Below are positions 1 through 9,080 of a stretch of 64,000 bases of DNA, one piece after another (position 1 is the first letter of the stretch; each line of letters begins with the position of its first letter). The DNA is from Pseudoduganella umbonata. GTDB lineage: Bacteria > Pseudomonadota > Gammaproteobacteria > Burkholderiales > Burkholderiaceae_D. The translations under genes and the position numbers were made by a program. The notes under the pieces are model-generated. The model was given only the letters and a program-made list of their open reading frames with translations. It made no database searches and was not told where the DNA came from. The DNA lies in the NCBI RefSeq assembly GCF_014192225.1, contig NZ_JACHXS010000018.1, forward strand, positions 1 to 64,000, written 5' to 3'.

Positions 1-174
1 TTGATGCTATATGTTTTGAGCATTCCGGACCGAAGTCCGGAGGCACATCACATCAAACGCCCACACTTATCGACTGTTGATTGTTAAAGAATTCTGCCCT
101 TGAAGGCTTGCTGTGGATCCGCTGAACTTTCGTTCGACCCGGCGACAAATCGTTGTGTTTGTCAGCAGCAGAGA
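1..174 (-). other. Leader of an rRNA operon extending off the left edge
   Basis: Read on the minus strand, this stretch carries a boxA-like antitermination element (TCTTTAACA, plus-strand 82-90). It is followed by the conserved leader segment GATAAGTGTGGGCGTTTGATG-like sequence and a perfect 7-bp hairpin (24-30 with 35-41, 4-nt loop). This combination is typical of the leader upstream of 16S rRNA in Burkholderiales. No mature rRNA sequence is present, so the operon itself is inferred to lie beyond position 1. There is no convincing protein gene between 1 and 349. Confidence 0.7.
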
Positions 175-180
175 GGCGAG

Positions 181-209
181 AGTATGCAGTGTTTCGTGCG
201 CTTCGTCAA
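181..209 (-). promoter_or_regulatory. Strong sigma-70 promoter of the rRNA operon (P1-like)
   Basis: On the minus strand a -35 TTGACG (204-209) and a -10 CATACT (181-186) are separated by exactly 17 bp. An A-rich purine stretch lies just upstream, as in an UP element. The predicted transcript starts near 174 and runs into the boxA-containing leader, so this is read as the rrn promoter. Confidence 0.7.
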
Positions 210-349
210 CCCCTCTTTTCTTCCCACATCAACTTGCCGTAGTCACTTTCGTGTAGGCACGTTGCTGCGAGGGACAGAACTATAACGAAAGGCCGCTTGC
301 CGCGCAAGAGGTAAAATGCGCGATCCCCCGAATTTGCCCCAAAAGCTCC

Positions 350-1825
350 ATGACGATCCTGCTGTCCACCCTCAACGCCCGCTATACCCACGCATCGCTG
401 GGCCTGCGTTATCTGCTCGCCAATATGGGCGAACTCAAGAATGAAACGCGTATCCAGGAATTCGTCATCGGTGCGAAGACGACGGAAATGGTCGAGCGCA
501 TTCTCGCGTACGCTCCGAAGATCGTCGGCTTCGGCGTCTATATATGGAATGTCGAAGAAACCACGAAACTGGTCGCCACGCTCAAGCGCGTGGCCCCGCA
601 CATCGTGATCATGCTGGGCGGCCCCGAGGTCTCCCATGAAACGAACGAACAGCAGATCGTGCAGCTGGCCGATTACGTAGTTACCGGCTGGGGCGATGTC
701 ACCTTCCCGAAACTGTGCGGCGAAATCCTGCGCGGCCCGAAGCCGCTGATGAAGATCCACGCCGGGGTGCAACCGCCGATGGCCGATATCGCCCTGCCCT
801 ACTCCATCTACAGCGACGACGATATCGCCCACCGCACGCTGTATGTGGAAGCCTCGCGCGGCTGCCCGTTCAAATGCGAGTTCTGCCTGTCCGCGCTGGA
901 CAAGACTGCCTGGCCGTTCAATATCGATACCTTCCTGGCCGAGATGGAAGCGCTGCACGCGCGCGGCGCGCGTGTATTCAAATTCGTCGACCGCACGTTC
1001 AACCTGAACATCAAGACCAGCCTGAAGATCATGCAGTTCTTCCTCGACAAGCTGGCTGCGGATCCGGAAGACCCGGTGTATGTCCACTTCGAACTGGTGC
1101 CGGATCACCTGCCGGACGCGCTGAAGGAAGGTATTGCCAAGTTCCCGCCCGGCGCGCTGCAGTTCGAGATCGGCATCCAGAGTTTCAATCCAACGGTACA
1201 GGCCAACATCTCGCGCAAGCAGGACAACGACAAGGCCGCGGCCAACATCCGCTGGCTGTGCGAACATTCGCATGTGCACATGCACGTCGACCTGATCGCC
1301 GGCCTGCCTGGCGAAACGGTGGAAAGCTTCGCCGAAGGTTTCGATAAATTGTGGGCCCTCGGTCCGCACGAGATCCAGTTCGGCATCCTGAAGCGGCTGC
1401 GTGGCACCCCGATCATCCGCCATACCGAAGCCTTCGGCCTGGTGTTCGACCCGCACCCGCCGTACACGATCCTGGCAAACAGGGACATCGACTTCCTCAC
1501 CATGCAGCGCCTGGTGCGCTTTGCCCGCTATTGGGACCTGGTGGCGAACTCGGGCCGCTTCACGCATGTGACGCCCGTACTGCTGGGCACCAGCCCGTTC
1601 GCCAACTTCATGGCCTTCGCGGACTGGTTGTATGCGAACACGGATGCCACCCACCGCATCGCGCTGGACCGCCTTGCGGCCCTCACAGGCAAGTACCTGC
1701 GGCTGCAGGGTGTCGAAGACGTGGATGGACTGCTCGCGAGCGATGGCCACGGCGTCAAACAGAAAACGGCACCGGTACCATCGGTGGCGGCGCCACAGCG
1801 CCAGGCACGGCACCTGGCAGCGTAA
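350..1825 (+). CDS. B12-binding-domain radical SAM protein (DUF4080-type C-terminus)
   Basis: A 491-residue radical SAM enzyme. Residues about 1-140 form a Rossmann-like B12-binding region. The [4Fe-4S]/SAM motif CxxxCxxC is visible as C172, C176 and C179 (CPFKCEFC), followed by a TIM-barrel core. The C-terminal part resembles DUF4080, found in uncharacterised methyltransferase-like radical SAM proteins. The substrate is unknown. A -10-like TAAAAT lies at 312-317. The gene stands alone, 69 bp before mlaE, and is divergent from the rRNA promoter. The family call is firm; the reaction is not known. Confidence 0.88.
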   Translation: MTILLSTLNARYTHASLGLRYLLANMGELKNETRIQEFVIGAKTTEMVERILAYAPKIVGFGVYIWNVEETTKLVATLKRVAPHIVIMLGGPEVSHETNEQQIVQLADYVVTGWGDVTFPKLCGEILRGPKPLMKIHAGVQPPMADIALPYSIYSDDDIAHRTLYVEASRGCPFKCEFCLSALDKTAWPFNIDTFLAEMEALHARGARVFKFVDRTFNLNIKTSLKIMQFFLDKLAADPEDPVYVHFELVPDHLPDALKEGIAKFPPGALQFEIGIQSFNPTVQANISRKQDNDKAAANIRWLCEHSHVHMHVDLIAGLPGETVESFAEGFDKLWALGPHEIQFGILKRLRGTPIIRHTEAFGLVFDPHPPYTILANRDIDFLTMQRLVRFARYWDLVANSGRFTHVTPVLLGTSPFANFMAFADWLYANTDATHRIALDRLAALTGKYLRLQGVEDVDGLLASDGHGVKQKTAPVPSVAAPQRQARHLAA

Positions 1826-1893
1826 GCGAGCTCCGACACACGGTAGAGGCGGGGGCTGTAGCGAACGAAACGAATCTCACTTACACTGGCGAC

Positions 1894-3018
1894 ATGCCCA
1901 TTGCACAAGAGCCAACCTTAACTTTTGCCCCCGGCGGCACGTCGGGAACGACGGTGACCGCCGATGGCACATGGCAGGTTCACGCACTGGCTCACCGCAA
2001 GACCATGAAGTCCATCTCCACGCAGCTGAACCGGGCAAGTCCCGAGGCGCAATGGGATCTCTCCGCGATCGACAGCATGGATCACATCGGCGCACAGCTG
2101 TTCTGGCAGGCCTGGGGCTACAAGCGCCCCGTCACCCTGAAGCTGGCGCCCGGCCAGGAGGAATTCTTCAAGCGCCTGGAGGCCACCGGCAAGCTGGAGC
2201 TGCCCCGCCAGCGCGGCCTGCACATGAACTGGGTCACCACGCTGGGCGCCGGCGTGCTGCACTTCGTCGACCACATGCAAGGCTTCGTGCAGCTGATCGG
2301 CCAGGTGGTGCAGGACCTGTGGCGCTTCGCCGCCGCGCCGCAGCGCGGACCGTGGAAGGAAATTTCCGCCAACATCTTCCATGCCGGCTTCCAGGCCCTC
2401 GGCATCACCGCACTGGTGGGCTTCCTGATCGGCGTGGTGCTGTCTTTCCTCTCCGCCCAGCAGTTGCGCAACTTCGGTGGCGACATCTACCTCGTCAACC
2501 TGCTCGGCATGAGCATCATCCGGGAACTCGGCCCGTTGCTGGCCGCGATCCTGGTCGCCGGCCGCTCCGGCTCGTCGATCACCGCGCAACTGGGCGTGAT
2601 GCGGGTCACCGAGGAACTCGATGCGATGCTCGTGATGGGCATCTCGCACGGCTTCCGCCTGGTGATGCCGAAGGTGGTGGCGCTTGCGATTTCGATGCCG
2701 CTGCTGGTGATCTGGACCGATACGATGGCACTGATCGGCGGCATGGTGTCGGCCAAGGTGGAACTGAACCTCTCGGCCCGCTACTTTATCCAGAAACTGC
2801 CGGATGCGGTGCCGCTGGCGAACTATATGATCGGCCTGGGCAAGGGCGCCGTGTTCGGCATGCTGATCGCGCTGGTGTCGTGCCACTTCGGCCTGCGCAT
2901 CCAGCCGAACACCGAGAGCCTGGGCCGCGGCACCACCACCTCGGTCGTTACCGCGATCACCGTCGTGATCCTGGCCGACGCCGTATTCGCGATCGTCTTC
3001 AACGGGGTGGGGTTCTGA
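1894..3018 (+). CDS. mlaE: MlaE-family lipid ABC transporter permease with N-terminal STAS domain
   Basis: A 374-residue permease of a Mce/Mla-type phospholipid transporter in the inner membrane. Residues about 30-120 look like a STAS domain (compare MlaB) fused to a MlaE/YrbE permease with five or six hydrophobic helices. The segment with RELGPLLAAILVAGRSGSS is the family hallmark. I chose the ATG at 1894 because the upstream extension in this frame runs into the previous gene. The ATPase gene follows with an overlapping TGATG, so the two are translationally coupled. Direction of lipid movement cannot be told from sequence. Confidence 0.88.
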   Translation: MPIAQEPTLTFAPGGTSGTTVTADGTWQVHALAHRKTMKSISTQLNRASPEAQWDLSAIDSMDHIGAQLFWQAWGYKRPVTLKLAPGQEEFFKRLEATGKLELPRQRGLHMNWVTTLGAGVLHFVDHMQGFVQLIGQVVQDLWRFAAAPQRGPWKEISANIFHAGFQALGITALVGFLIGVVLSFLSAQQLRNFGGDIYLVNLLGMSIIRELGPLLAAILVAGRSGSSITAQLGVMRVTEELDAMLVMGISHGFRLVMPKVVALAISMPLLVIWTDTMALIGGMVSAKVELNLSARYFIQKLPDAVPLANYMIGLGKGAVFGMLIALVSCHFGLRIQPNTESLGRGTTTSVVTAITVVILADAVFAIVFNGVGF

Positions 3019-3848
3019 TGGCAACGGAAGAAGAGATCGACCGCAGCTGTCCGGCGGGGCCGAGCGAACTGACGCTGGACGGCAGCGTACCCGTCGTCGA
3101 AATCACGAACCTGCAGACCAGGTTCGGCAAGACGGTCATCCACAATGACCTGAACCTGACGATCGAGGACGGCGAGATCATGTCGATCGTCGGCGGCTCC
3201 GGCACCGGCAAGACCGTGCTGCTGCGGCAGATGCTGGGCCTGGAGCATCCGACGCAAGGCTGCGTGCGTATATTCGGCGAGGACATCACCCAAGCCAAAC
3301 CGGCCCAGCTGCAACTGCTGCGCAACCACTGGGGCATGCTGTTCCAGGAAGGCGCACTGTACTCGGCGCTTACCGTGTTCGAGAACATTGCGCAGCCGAT
3401 GCGCGAGCTGCGCGTGCTGCCCGATGCGCTGGTGCGCGATGCGGTGCTTTTGAAGATGAACATGGTGGGCCTGGGTCCAGAGCATGCGAACAAGATGCCC
3501 TCCGACCTTTCCGGCGGCATGGTCAAGCGCGTGGCCCTGGCCCGCGCACTGGCACTCGAGCCGAAGCTGCTGTTCCTGGACGAGCCCACGGCCGGCCTGG
3601 ATCCGGACCGCTCGGAAAGCTTCGTTTCGCTGATCAAGTCGCTGCACCGCGAGCTGGGGCTGACCGTGGTCATGGTGACGCACGACCTCGATACGCTGTT
3701 CGCGCTGTCGACCCGCATCGCCGTGCTGGCCGAAAAACACGTGATCGCCGTGGGGCCGACGCGGGATGTGATCAACGTGGATCATCCGTTCATCAAGGAA
3801 TTCTTCCTGGGCGACCGCGGCAAGCGGGCACTCGAAGCGCTGCAATAG
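3018..3848 (+). CDS. mlaF: MlaF-family lipid ABC transporter ATP-binding protein
   Basis: A 276-residue ATPase that would power the MlaE permease. Visible motifs are Walker A GGSGTGKT (about 59-66), signature LSGGMVKR, Walker B LLFLDEP and the switch His in VTHD. The start overlaps the stop of the permease gene. A roughly 20-residue N-terminal extension precedes the nucleotide-binding domain. The next gene (mce/mlaD) begins 37 bp downstream behind a good AAGGAG ribosome site, so the genes form one operon. Confidence 0.9.
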   Translation: MATEEEIDRSCPAGPSELTLDGSVPVVEITNLQTRFGKTVIHNDLNLTIEDGEIMSIVGGSGTGKTVLLRQMLGLEHPTQGCVRIFGEDITQAKPAQLQLLRNHWGMLFQEGALYSALTVFENIAQPMRELRVLPDALVRDAVLLKMNMVGLGPEHANKMPSDLSGGMVKRVALARALALEPKLLFLDEPTAGLDPDRSESFVSLIKSLHRELGLTVVMVTHDLDTLFALSTRIAVLAEKHVIAVGPTRDVINVDHPFIKEFFLGDRGKRALEALQ

Positions 3849-3885
3849 CGCCCCAGAGAAGACACTAAGCAGACAAGGAGCACAC

Positions 3886-4824
3886 ATGGAAAACCGATCG
3901 CATGCCTTCATGACCGGCATCTTTACACTGGCCCTGCTTACTGCAGCCGTCCTGTTCGGCATCTGGTTCAACCGCGACCGCGTGGAATACGATCCCTACC
4001 TGCTGGCCACCACGCTGGCGGTCCCGGGCCTGAATCCGCAGGCTGCCGTGCGCTATCGCGGTCTCGAGGTGGGCAAGGTGGATGCGATCGACTTCGATCC
4101 GAAGATGGCCGGCCAGATCCTGATCCACCTGGCGATCGACCCGGCCACGCCGATCACGCAAACCACTTACGCCACGCTGGGCTACCAGGGCGTGACCGGC
4201 ATCGCCTACATCCAGCTGGACGACCGGTCGGTAGGCTCGCAGCGCCTGGCCACCACGGAAGAGAACCCGGCGCGCATCCCGCTGCAACCGGGCCTGCTGG
4301 ACCAGCTGGAGAAGCGCGGTACGGCCATCCTGGCGCAGGCGGAACAGGTCACCGTCAAACTGAACGACCTGCTCAGCGATGACAACCGCAAGACCATCCT
4401 GGCGGCATTTTCCGACGTGAGCGAAACCGTCAACCGCTACAAGGAACTGCCCGGTCAACTGGGCCCCACGATCGAGAAGCTGCCGGCGCTGGCCGCCAAG
4501 GCCGAAACGGCGATCGACTCCGTCAATACGCTGGCGCAGGACGTGACGGCACTGTCGCAAAGCCTGCACGGCCCGGAGGGCACGCTGACGCGCATCGGCG
4601 ATTCGGTCGACCGCGCCGTCGTCGGCGTGGAAGCGGTGACCACCGGCGCGCAGCTGGAAACGCTGCCGAGCATCACGGCACTGACCGACGAAACCCGCTC
4701 GTCGATGCGCTCTGTGCGCCGCACGATGAATACCTTGAACGACCGCCCGCAAAGCATCCTGTTCGGCGCACCGGAAGTGGCGCCAGGCCCCGGCGAGCCC
4801 GGCTTCACAGCGCCGGCCAAGTGA
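3886..4824 (+). CDS. mlaD: MlaD-like MCE-domain substrate-binding protein
   Basis: A 312-residue protein with one N-terminal membrane helix (about residues 8-26) and a single MCE domain (about 38-118). A long, partly helical periplasmic tail follows, ending in a Pro/Gly-rich stretch. MCE proteins form hexameric lipid-conducting rings on the permease. It sits between the ATPase and an auxiliary lipoprotein gene, which fits a Mce/Pqi-style transporter rather than the MlaC-containing Mla arrangement. The ribosome site AAGGAG precedes the ATG. Confidence 0.87.
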   Translation: MENRSHAFMTGIFTLALLTAAVLFGIWFNRDRVEYDPYLLATTLAVPGLNPQAAVRYRGLEVGKVDAIDFDPKMAGQILIHLAIDPATPITQTTYATLGYQGVTGIAYIQLDDRSVGSQRLATTEENPARIPLQPGLLDQLEKRGTAILAQAEQVTVKLNDLLSDDNRKTILAAFSDVSETVNRYKELPGQLGPTIEKLPALAAKAETAIDSVNTLAQDVTALSQSLHGPEGTLTRIGDSVDRAVVGVEAVTTGAQLETLPSITALTDETRSSMRSVRRTMNTLNDRPQSILFGAPEVAPGPGEPGFTAPAK

Positions 4825-4845
4825 CGATGAACTGACAATCCCGCG

Positions 4846-5490
4846 ATGAACGATCACACCATGAAACAATTCCGCTTCCGGCCCAAGCTGTGCAAGAACG
4901 CCGCCATCGTGGTGGCAGCCATGGCCTTGCTGGCCGGCTGCGCCTCGACCAAGAGCCCGGTCCCCAGCAGCTACGACTTCGGCCCGGTCGCCGGCCCTGC
5001 CACGCCGACGCCGGCCGCAGCCAGCTTCCCGGCCATGGTCGTGGCGGACGTGAGCGGCCCGGCCACGCTCGATACGGACCGCATGTTCTATCGCCTCACC
5101 TATGCCAATGCTCAGCAGGCCCTGCCCTATGCCTACAACCGCTGGGCCGCCACGCCGCTGCAGCTGATGTCGCAGCGGCTGAAGGCGCGCATTGCGCAGG
5201 GCGGCGTGAAGGTGCTGTCCACCACCGATGCCACGGGTGGATTGCCGCTGCTGCGCCTGGAGATGGACGAGTTTTCGCAGAACTTCGCCAGCGCCACGCA
5301 AAGCACCGCCAATATCTCGCTGCGCGCCTCGCTGTTCCGTGGCCACCAGCTGGTGGACCAGCGCACATTCACCCGTTCGGCCGCCGCACCCAGTGCCGAC
5401 GCTGCCGGCGGCGCCAGCGCGCTCGCCGCCACCTCGGACGCGATCGCGGCCGATCTTCTCGCCTGGCTGGCCACGCTGCCGCCGCGCTGA
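4846..5490 (+). CDS. ABC-type transport auxiliary lipoprotein (PqiC/LetC-like)
   Basis: A 214-residue predicted outer-membrane lipoprotein. A basic N-terminus and hydrophobic stretch end in the lipobox LLAGC. The rest resembles the ABC-type transport auxiliary lipoprotein (PqiC) family, which docks MCE assemblies to the outer membrane. The start is uncertain: ATG codons at 4846 and 4861 both give a signal peptide and neither has a strong ribosome site. It is the last transport gene of the mla-like operon and is followed 2 bp later by the VanZ-like gene. Confidence 0.8.
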   Translation: MNDHTMKQFRFRPKLCKNAAIVVAAMALLAGCASTKSPVPSSYDFGPVAGPATPTPAAASFPAMVVADVSGPATLDTDRMFYRLTYANAQQALPYAYNRWAATPLQLMSQRLKARIAQGGVKVLSTTDATGGLPLLRLEMDEFSQNFASATQSTANISLRASLFRGHQLVDQRTFTRSAAAPSADAAGGASALAATSDAIAADLLAWLATLPPR

Positions 5491-5492
5491 GC

Positions 5493-6710
5493 ATGAGCGG
5501 GGACGAAAGCGCCGGTACGGCAGCGGGCACGCCACCCGTTCCACCACCCGCACCGGAACGGGCGCCCGCGCCGGCCCAGGGCGGCGCGGCAGCGGAAACG
5601 CGGCCACAACGCGGCTCGCCGGTGGCCCGCGCCAGCCTGCTCGCCTACCTTCTGCTGATCATCTACGCCAGCTGGTATCCATTCTCCGGCTGGCATAACC
5701 AGGGGCTGTCGCCGCTCATCTTCCTCGAGCATACGTCGATGCCGCGCTACTGGACGAAGTTCGATGCCACCGTCAACGTGATCGGCTACATCCCGTTCGG
5801 CATGCTGATCGCCTATGCGCTGCACCCCGCCCTGCGCGGCATCCTGGCATTCATTGCCGCGGCCATTCTCGGCGCATTCATATCGGGGCTGATGGAGGCG
5901 GTGCAGACCTTCCTGCCCAGCCGCGTGTCGTCGAACCTCGACTTCTATACCAACGCGGCAGGCTGCGCGATCGGCGGCCTGATCGGTGTGCTGACCGCGC
6001 GCAAGCTGCTCGATACCAGCCATTTGTACCGCTTGCGGCAGCGCTGGTTCGCGCTGCATGCCAGCCAGGGCCTGGTGCTGGTGGCCCTGTGGCCGCTGGC
6101 GCAGATCTACCCGACCTCGTTCCTGTTCGGCCAGGGCCAGGTGCTGCCGACGCTGTCCGGCTGGCTGAGCGACCTGCTGGACATGGACATCGACCTGCTG
6201 GCCTTCGTGCGCCCCGATCCGGAGCTGACCGTGGAGCAGTACTGGCTGTCCGAAACGATGATCACGGCATGCGGCATGGTCGGCGGCGCGCTTACGCTGC
6301 TGTGCCTGATGCGCCGCCCCGCGCCACGCCTCCTGCTGGCGGCGGCGCTGCTGGCAACGGCCGTGCTGACGAAAACGCTGGCGTCGGCGCTGCTGTTCAC
6401 GCCCGAAAACGCGTTTGCCTGGATCACGCCCGGTGCGCAGGGCGGCTTCCTGATCGGCGGCATCATGGTGGCCGGCCTGGCGTTCGCGCCGCCGGCGGCG
6501 CAGCGGCGGCTGGCGATCGCCACCATCCTGCTCGGCATCGTGGTCGTCAACAGCACGCCCGTGAACCCGTACTTCAGCGCCACCATGCAGGCATGGGTAC
6601 AGGGCAAATTCCTGAACTTCAACGGCGCGGCGCAGTTCCTTTCCCTGCTGTGGCCGTTCTGCGCGCTGTGGTTCCTGTGGCTGCCGTCCCATAAACTCAA
6701 TAAATCCTGA
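5493..6710 (+). CDS. VanZ-family membrane protein
   Basis: A 405-residue inner-membrane protein. After a Pro/Ala-rich cytoplasmic N-terminus of about 45 residues it has a VanZ-like region (residues about 50-170, with the YPFSGW, IGYIPFG and NLDFYTNAAG segments). Several further hydrophobic helices follow to the C-terminus. VanZ-like proteins have no well-defined biochemical role outside the teicoplanin-resistance prototype. The start ATG at 5493 is 2 bp after the lipoprotein stop, so it is probably co-transcribed. Confidence 0.8.
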   Translation: MSGDESAGTAAGTPPVPPPAPERAPAPAQGGAAAETRPQRGSPVARASLLAYLLLIIYASWYPFSGWHNQGLSPLIFLEHTSMPRYWTKFDATVNVIGYIPFGMLIAYALHPALRGILAFIAAAILGAFISGLMEAVQTFLPSRVSSNLDFYTNAAGCAIGGLIGVLTARKLLDTSHLYRLRQRWFALHASQGLVLVALWPLAQIYPTSFLFGQGQVLPTLSGWLSDLLDMDIDLLAFVRPDPELTVEQYWLSETMITACGMVGGALTLLCLMRRPAPRLLLAAALLATAVLTKTLASALLFTPENAFAWITPGAQGGFLIGGIMVAGLAFAPPAAQRRLAIATILLGIVVVNSTPVNPYFSATMQAWVQGKFLNFNGAAQFLSLLWPFCALWFLWLPSHKLNKS

Positions 6711-6761
6711 TCGCGGGTATCATTATGGCCTGGCTTCGATCGAAGCAAATATGAGGCAAGC

Positions 6762-7082
6762 ATGAGCGAGACTCCCTATTTCAAGCACCACGTGTTCTTC
6801 TGCATGAATACGCGGGAAGATGGCCGCGAGAGCTGCGGCCCGCGTGGCGCGGAGCAGGCGCAGAAGCACGCGAAGAAGCGTTGCAAGCAGCTGGACATCA
6901 ATGGCGCGGGCGGTGTGCGCATCAACCAGGCCGGCTGCCTGGACCGCTGCGAACACGGCCCCGTGCTCGTCGTCTACCCCGAAGGCACGTGGTACACCTA
7001 CGTGGACACTTCCGACATCGATGAAATCATCGACAGCCACCTGGTCGGTGGTCAACCGGTGGAAAGGCTGAAGATCAAGTAA
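6762..7082 (+). CDS. Thioredoxin-fold [2Fe-2S] ferredoxin
   Basis: A 106-residue soluble protein of the (2Fe-2S) ferredoxin-domain family related to the NuoE C-terminal domain. Candidate cluster ligands are C14, C25, C59 and C63; C41 is an additional Cys. Family members carry one [2Fe-2S] cluster and act as electron carriers with unknown partners. Its stop overlaps the start of the downstream hydrolase (TAATG), indicating an operon of two. Confidence 0.85.
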   Translation: MSETPYFKHHVFFCMNTREDGRESCGPRGAEQAQKHAKKRCKQLDINGAGGVRINQAGCLDRCEHGPVLVVYPEGTWYTYVDTSDIDEIIDSHLVGGQPVERLKIK

Positions 7083-7747
7083 TGATGAACAAGAACACCA
7101 AGCATTTCACGATGCAGGGCAATGCCGGCCTGATGGAAGGCCTGATCGACCTGCCACTGGACGGCAGGAAGCCGCGCGGCATCGCCCTGGTGGCGCACCC
7201 GCACCCGCTGTATGGCGGCACGATGGAAAACAAGGTCACGCAAACGCTGGCGCGCGCCTTCGTGGCGCTCGATTACGCTGTGGCGCGCATCAATTTCCGC
7301 GGCGTGGGCCAGTCAGAAGGCGAGCATGACCGCGGCCATGGCGAAACCGACGACATGGAACTGCTGTACCGCCACATGGTCGAGAAATTCCCCGGGCTGC
7401 CGGTGGCACTGGCCGGGTTCTCGTTCGGCACCTACGTGCAGTCGCAGCTTGCACAGCGCCTGGCCGCAGCCGGTACGCCGGTCGAGGGCCTGGTGCTGGT
7501 GGGCGCCGCGGCCGGCAAGTGGCAGATGGCGGACATCGCGCCGAACACGATCCTGGTCCACGGCGAGAACGACGACACGATTCCCCTGCAGGCCGTGCTC
7601 GACTGGGCGCGTCCGCAGGATGTGCCGGTGCTGGTGATTCCCGGCGCGGACCACTTCTTCCACCGCAAGCTCAATCACATCAAGAGCTGGGTGATCGCAT
7701 TGTGGCTCGGCCGGGCGCAACAACGGGACGACCCCGAGGACGCCTGA
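7082..7747 (+). CDS. Alpha/beta hydrolase (COG2945-like)
   Basis: A 221-residue alpha/beta hydrolase. The nucleophile elbow is GFSFG with Ser114. An N-terminal HPHPLYGG segment is typical of this small-hydrolase family. A later HGENDD supplies the likely acid and GADHFFH the catalytic His. No signal peptide is seen, so it is cytoplasmic. It is translationally coupled to the ferredoxin gene. The substrate is unknown. Confidence 0.85.
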   Translation: MMNKNTKHFTMQGNAGLMEGLIDLPLDGRKPRGIALVAHPHPLYGGTMENKVTQTLARAFVALDYAVARINFRGVGQSEGEHDRGHGETDDMELLYRHMVEKFPGLPVALAGFSFGTYVQSQLAQRLAAAGTPVEGLVLVGAAAGKWQMADIAPNTILVHGENDDTIPLQAVLDWARPQDVPVLVIPGADHFFHRKLNHIKSWVIALWLGRAQQRDDPEDA

Positions 7748-7752
7748 GCGCC

Positions 7753-7758
7753 TATAAT
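7753..7758 (+). promoter_or_regulatory. Probable -10 element of the dacC promoter
   Basis: A perfect TATAAT sits about 70 bp before the carboxypeptidase start. No matching -35 hexamer is obvious at 16-18 bp upstream, so only the -10 is claimed. Confidence 0.4.
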
Positions 7759-7826
7759 GACCGGGCCATTTTTTTCTCCTGAACAAAATGGTTCCCGGTT
7801 ATGCCTCACATAGAGATTCCAGATCC

Positions 7827-8972
7827 ATGAAAAAACTGCTCGCGGCACTGGCTTCCAGTGTCCTGTTACTGACTTCCGCCGTTGCGCAAACCATCCCTGC
7901 CCCGACCATCGCCGCCAAATCGTGGCTGCTGCTCGATGCCACCAGCGGCCAGCTGATCGCCGCTCAGGACCCGAACCTGCGCGTCGAACCCGCATCGCTG
8001 ACCAAGATCATGACCGCGTACCTCACCTTCGAGGCACTGCGCGACAAGAAGCTGGACATCAACCAGAAGGTCAATGTCTCCGTGCGTGCCTGGAAAGTCG
8101 ATTCCTCCAGCTCGAAGATGTTCATCGATCCGGCCGTGCCGGTGTCGATCGACGACCTGCTGCATGGCCTGATGGTCCAGTCCGGCAACGACGCCGCCGT
8201 GGCGCTGGCCGAAGCGGTGGCCGGCGACGAAGCCACCTTCGTCACGCTGATGAACCGCGAGGCCAAGCGCCTCGGCATGACCAACACCCGCTTCGCCAAC
8301 CCCCATGGCCTGCCCAGCCCGGACAACTTCACCACGGCACGCGACCTGTCGATCCTGGCCAAGCACGTGATACTGGAATTCCCGCAGTACTACAAGATCG
8401 ACTCCGTCAAGAGCTTCACCTACAACAAGATCACCCAGCAGAACCGCAACCGCCTGCTGTGGCTCGACCCGACCGTGGACGGCATGAAAACCGGCCATAC
8501 CGAATCGGCCGGCTACTGCATGGTGGCCTCGGCCAAGCGCCCGAGCGGCAACGTGGAACGCCGCCTGATCTCGGTGGTGATGGGCACGAACTCGGATGCC
8601 ACCCGTACGGCGGAAAGCCAGAAGCTGCTGAACTGGGGCTTCCAGAACTTCGATACCGTGAAACTGTATGCGAAGGGCCAGGCCGTCGATACGCCGCAGA
8701 TCTGGAAGGGCTCGAAGAACACGATGAAGATCGGCTTCCGCCAGGATGTGATGGTCACCGTGCCGAAAGGCGTGGCCGCCAAGATGAAGCCGGTGCTGGA
8801 GCGGAAGGATCCGCTGGTGGCACCGATCCCTGAAGGCGCCAACGTGGGCAAGCTGAAAATGGTGGTGGACGGCAAACCGATGCTGGAACTGCCGGTGGTT
8901 GCACTGGAAACGGTGGAACAGGCTTCGATCTTCGGCCGCGCATGGGATTCGATGCGCCTGTGGATGAAGTAA
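7827..8972 (+). CDS. dacC: D-alanyl-D-alanine carboxypeptidase (PBP5/6 family)
   Basis: A 381-residue low-molecular-mass penicillin-binding protein that trims the terminal D-Ala from peptidoglycan stem peptides in the periplasm. The signal peptide covers about residues 1-20. The three active-site motifs are S57-LTK, SGN (in VQSGND) and KTG (in MKTGHTE). A C-terminal beta domain ends in an amphipathic tail suited to membrane anchoring (VEQASIFGRAWDSMRLWMK-like). I use the ATG at 7827 rather than the in-frame one at 7788 because it starts the signal peptide directly. A rho-independent terminator follows. Confidence 0.92.
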   Translation: MKKLLAALASSVLLLTSAVAQTIPAPTIAAKSWLLLDATSGQLIAAQDPNLRVEPASLTKIMTAYLTFEALRDKKLDINQKVNVSVRAWKVDSSSSKMFIDPAVPVSIDDLLHGLMVQSGNDAAVALAEAVAGDEATFVTLMNREAKRLGMTNTRFANPHGLPSPDNFTTARDLSILAKHVILEFPQYYKIDSVKSFTYNKITQQNRNRLLWLDPTVDGMKTGHTESAGYCMVASAKRPSGNVERRLISVVMGTNSDATRTAESQKLLNWGFQNFDTVKLYAKGQAVDTPQIWKGSKNTMKIGFRQDVMVTVPKGVAAKMKPVLERKDPLVAPIPEGANVGKLKMVVDGKPMLELPVVALETVEQASIFGRAWDSMRLWMK

Positions 8973-8999
8973 GCCTTTACAAGCCGTTGTAAGCGCTGC

Positions 9000-9027
9000 A
9001 AAAAGCCCGCCGTCCGGCGGGCTTTTT
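9000..9027 (+). terminator. Rho-independent terminator after dacC
   Basis: A 13-bp inverted repeat (9000-9012 with 9015-9027) with a GC-rich core is flanked by A5 and T5 tracts. It can work in both directions, but only the plus-strand dacC transcript needs it. Confidence 0.85.
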
Positions 9028-9080
9028 GCATTCGCACCGCTCTATAATCGTCGTTCCATTCAATTTGAAAGAAGGCCGTC

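Noticed and set aside
100..285. Short open frame in the rRNA leader region
   Set aside because: It overlaps the minus-strand rrn promoter and leader, has no ribosome site and no recognisable product.
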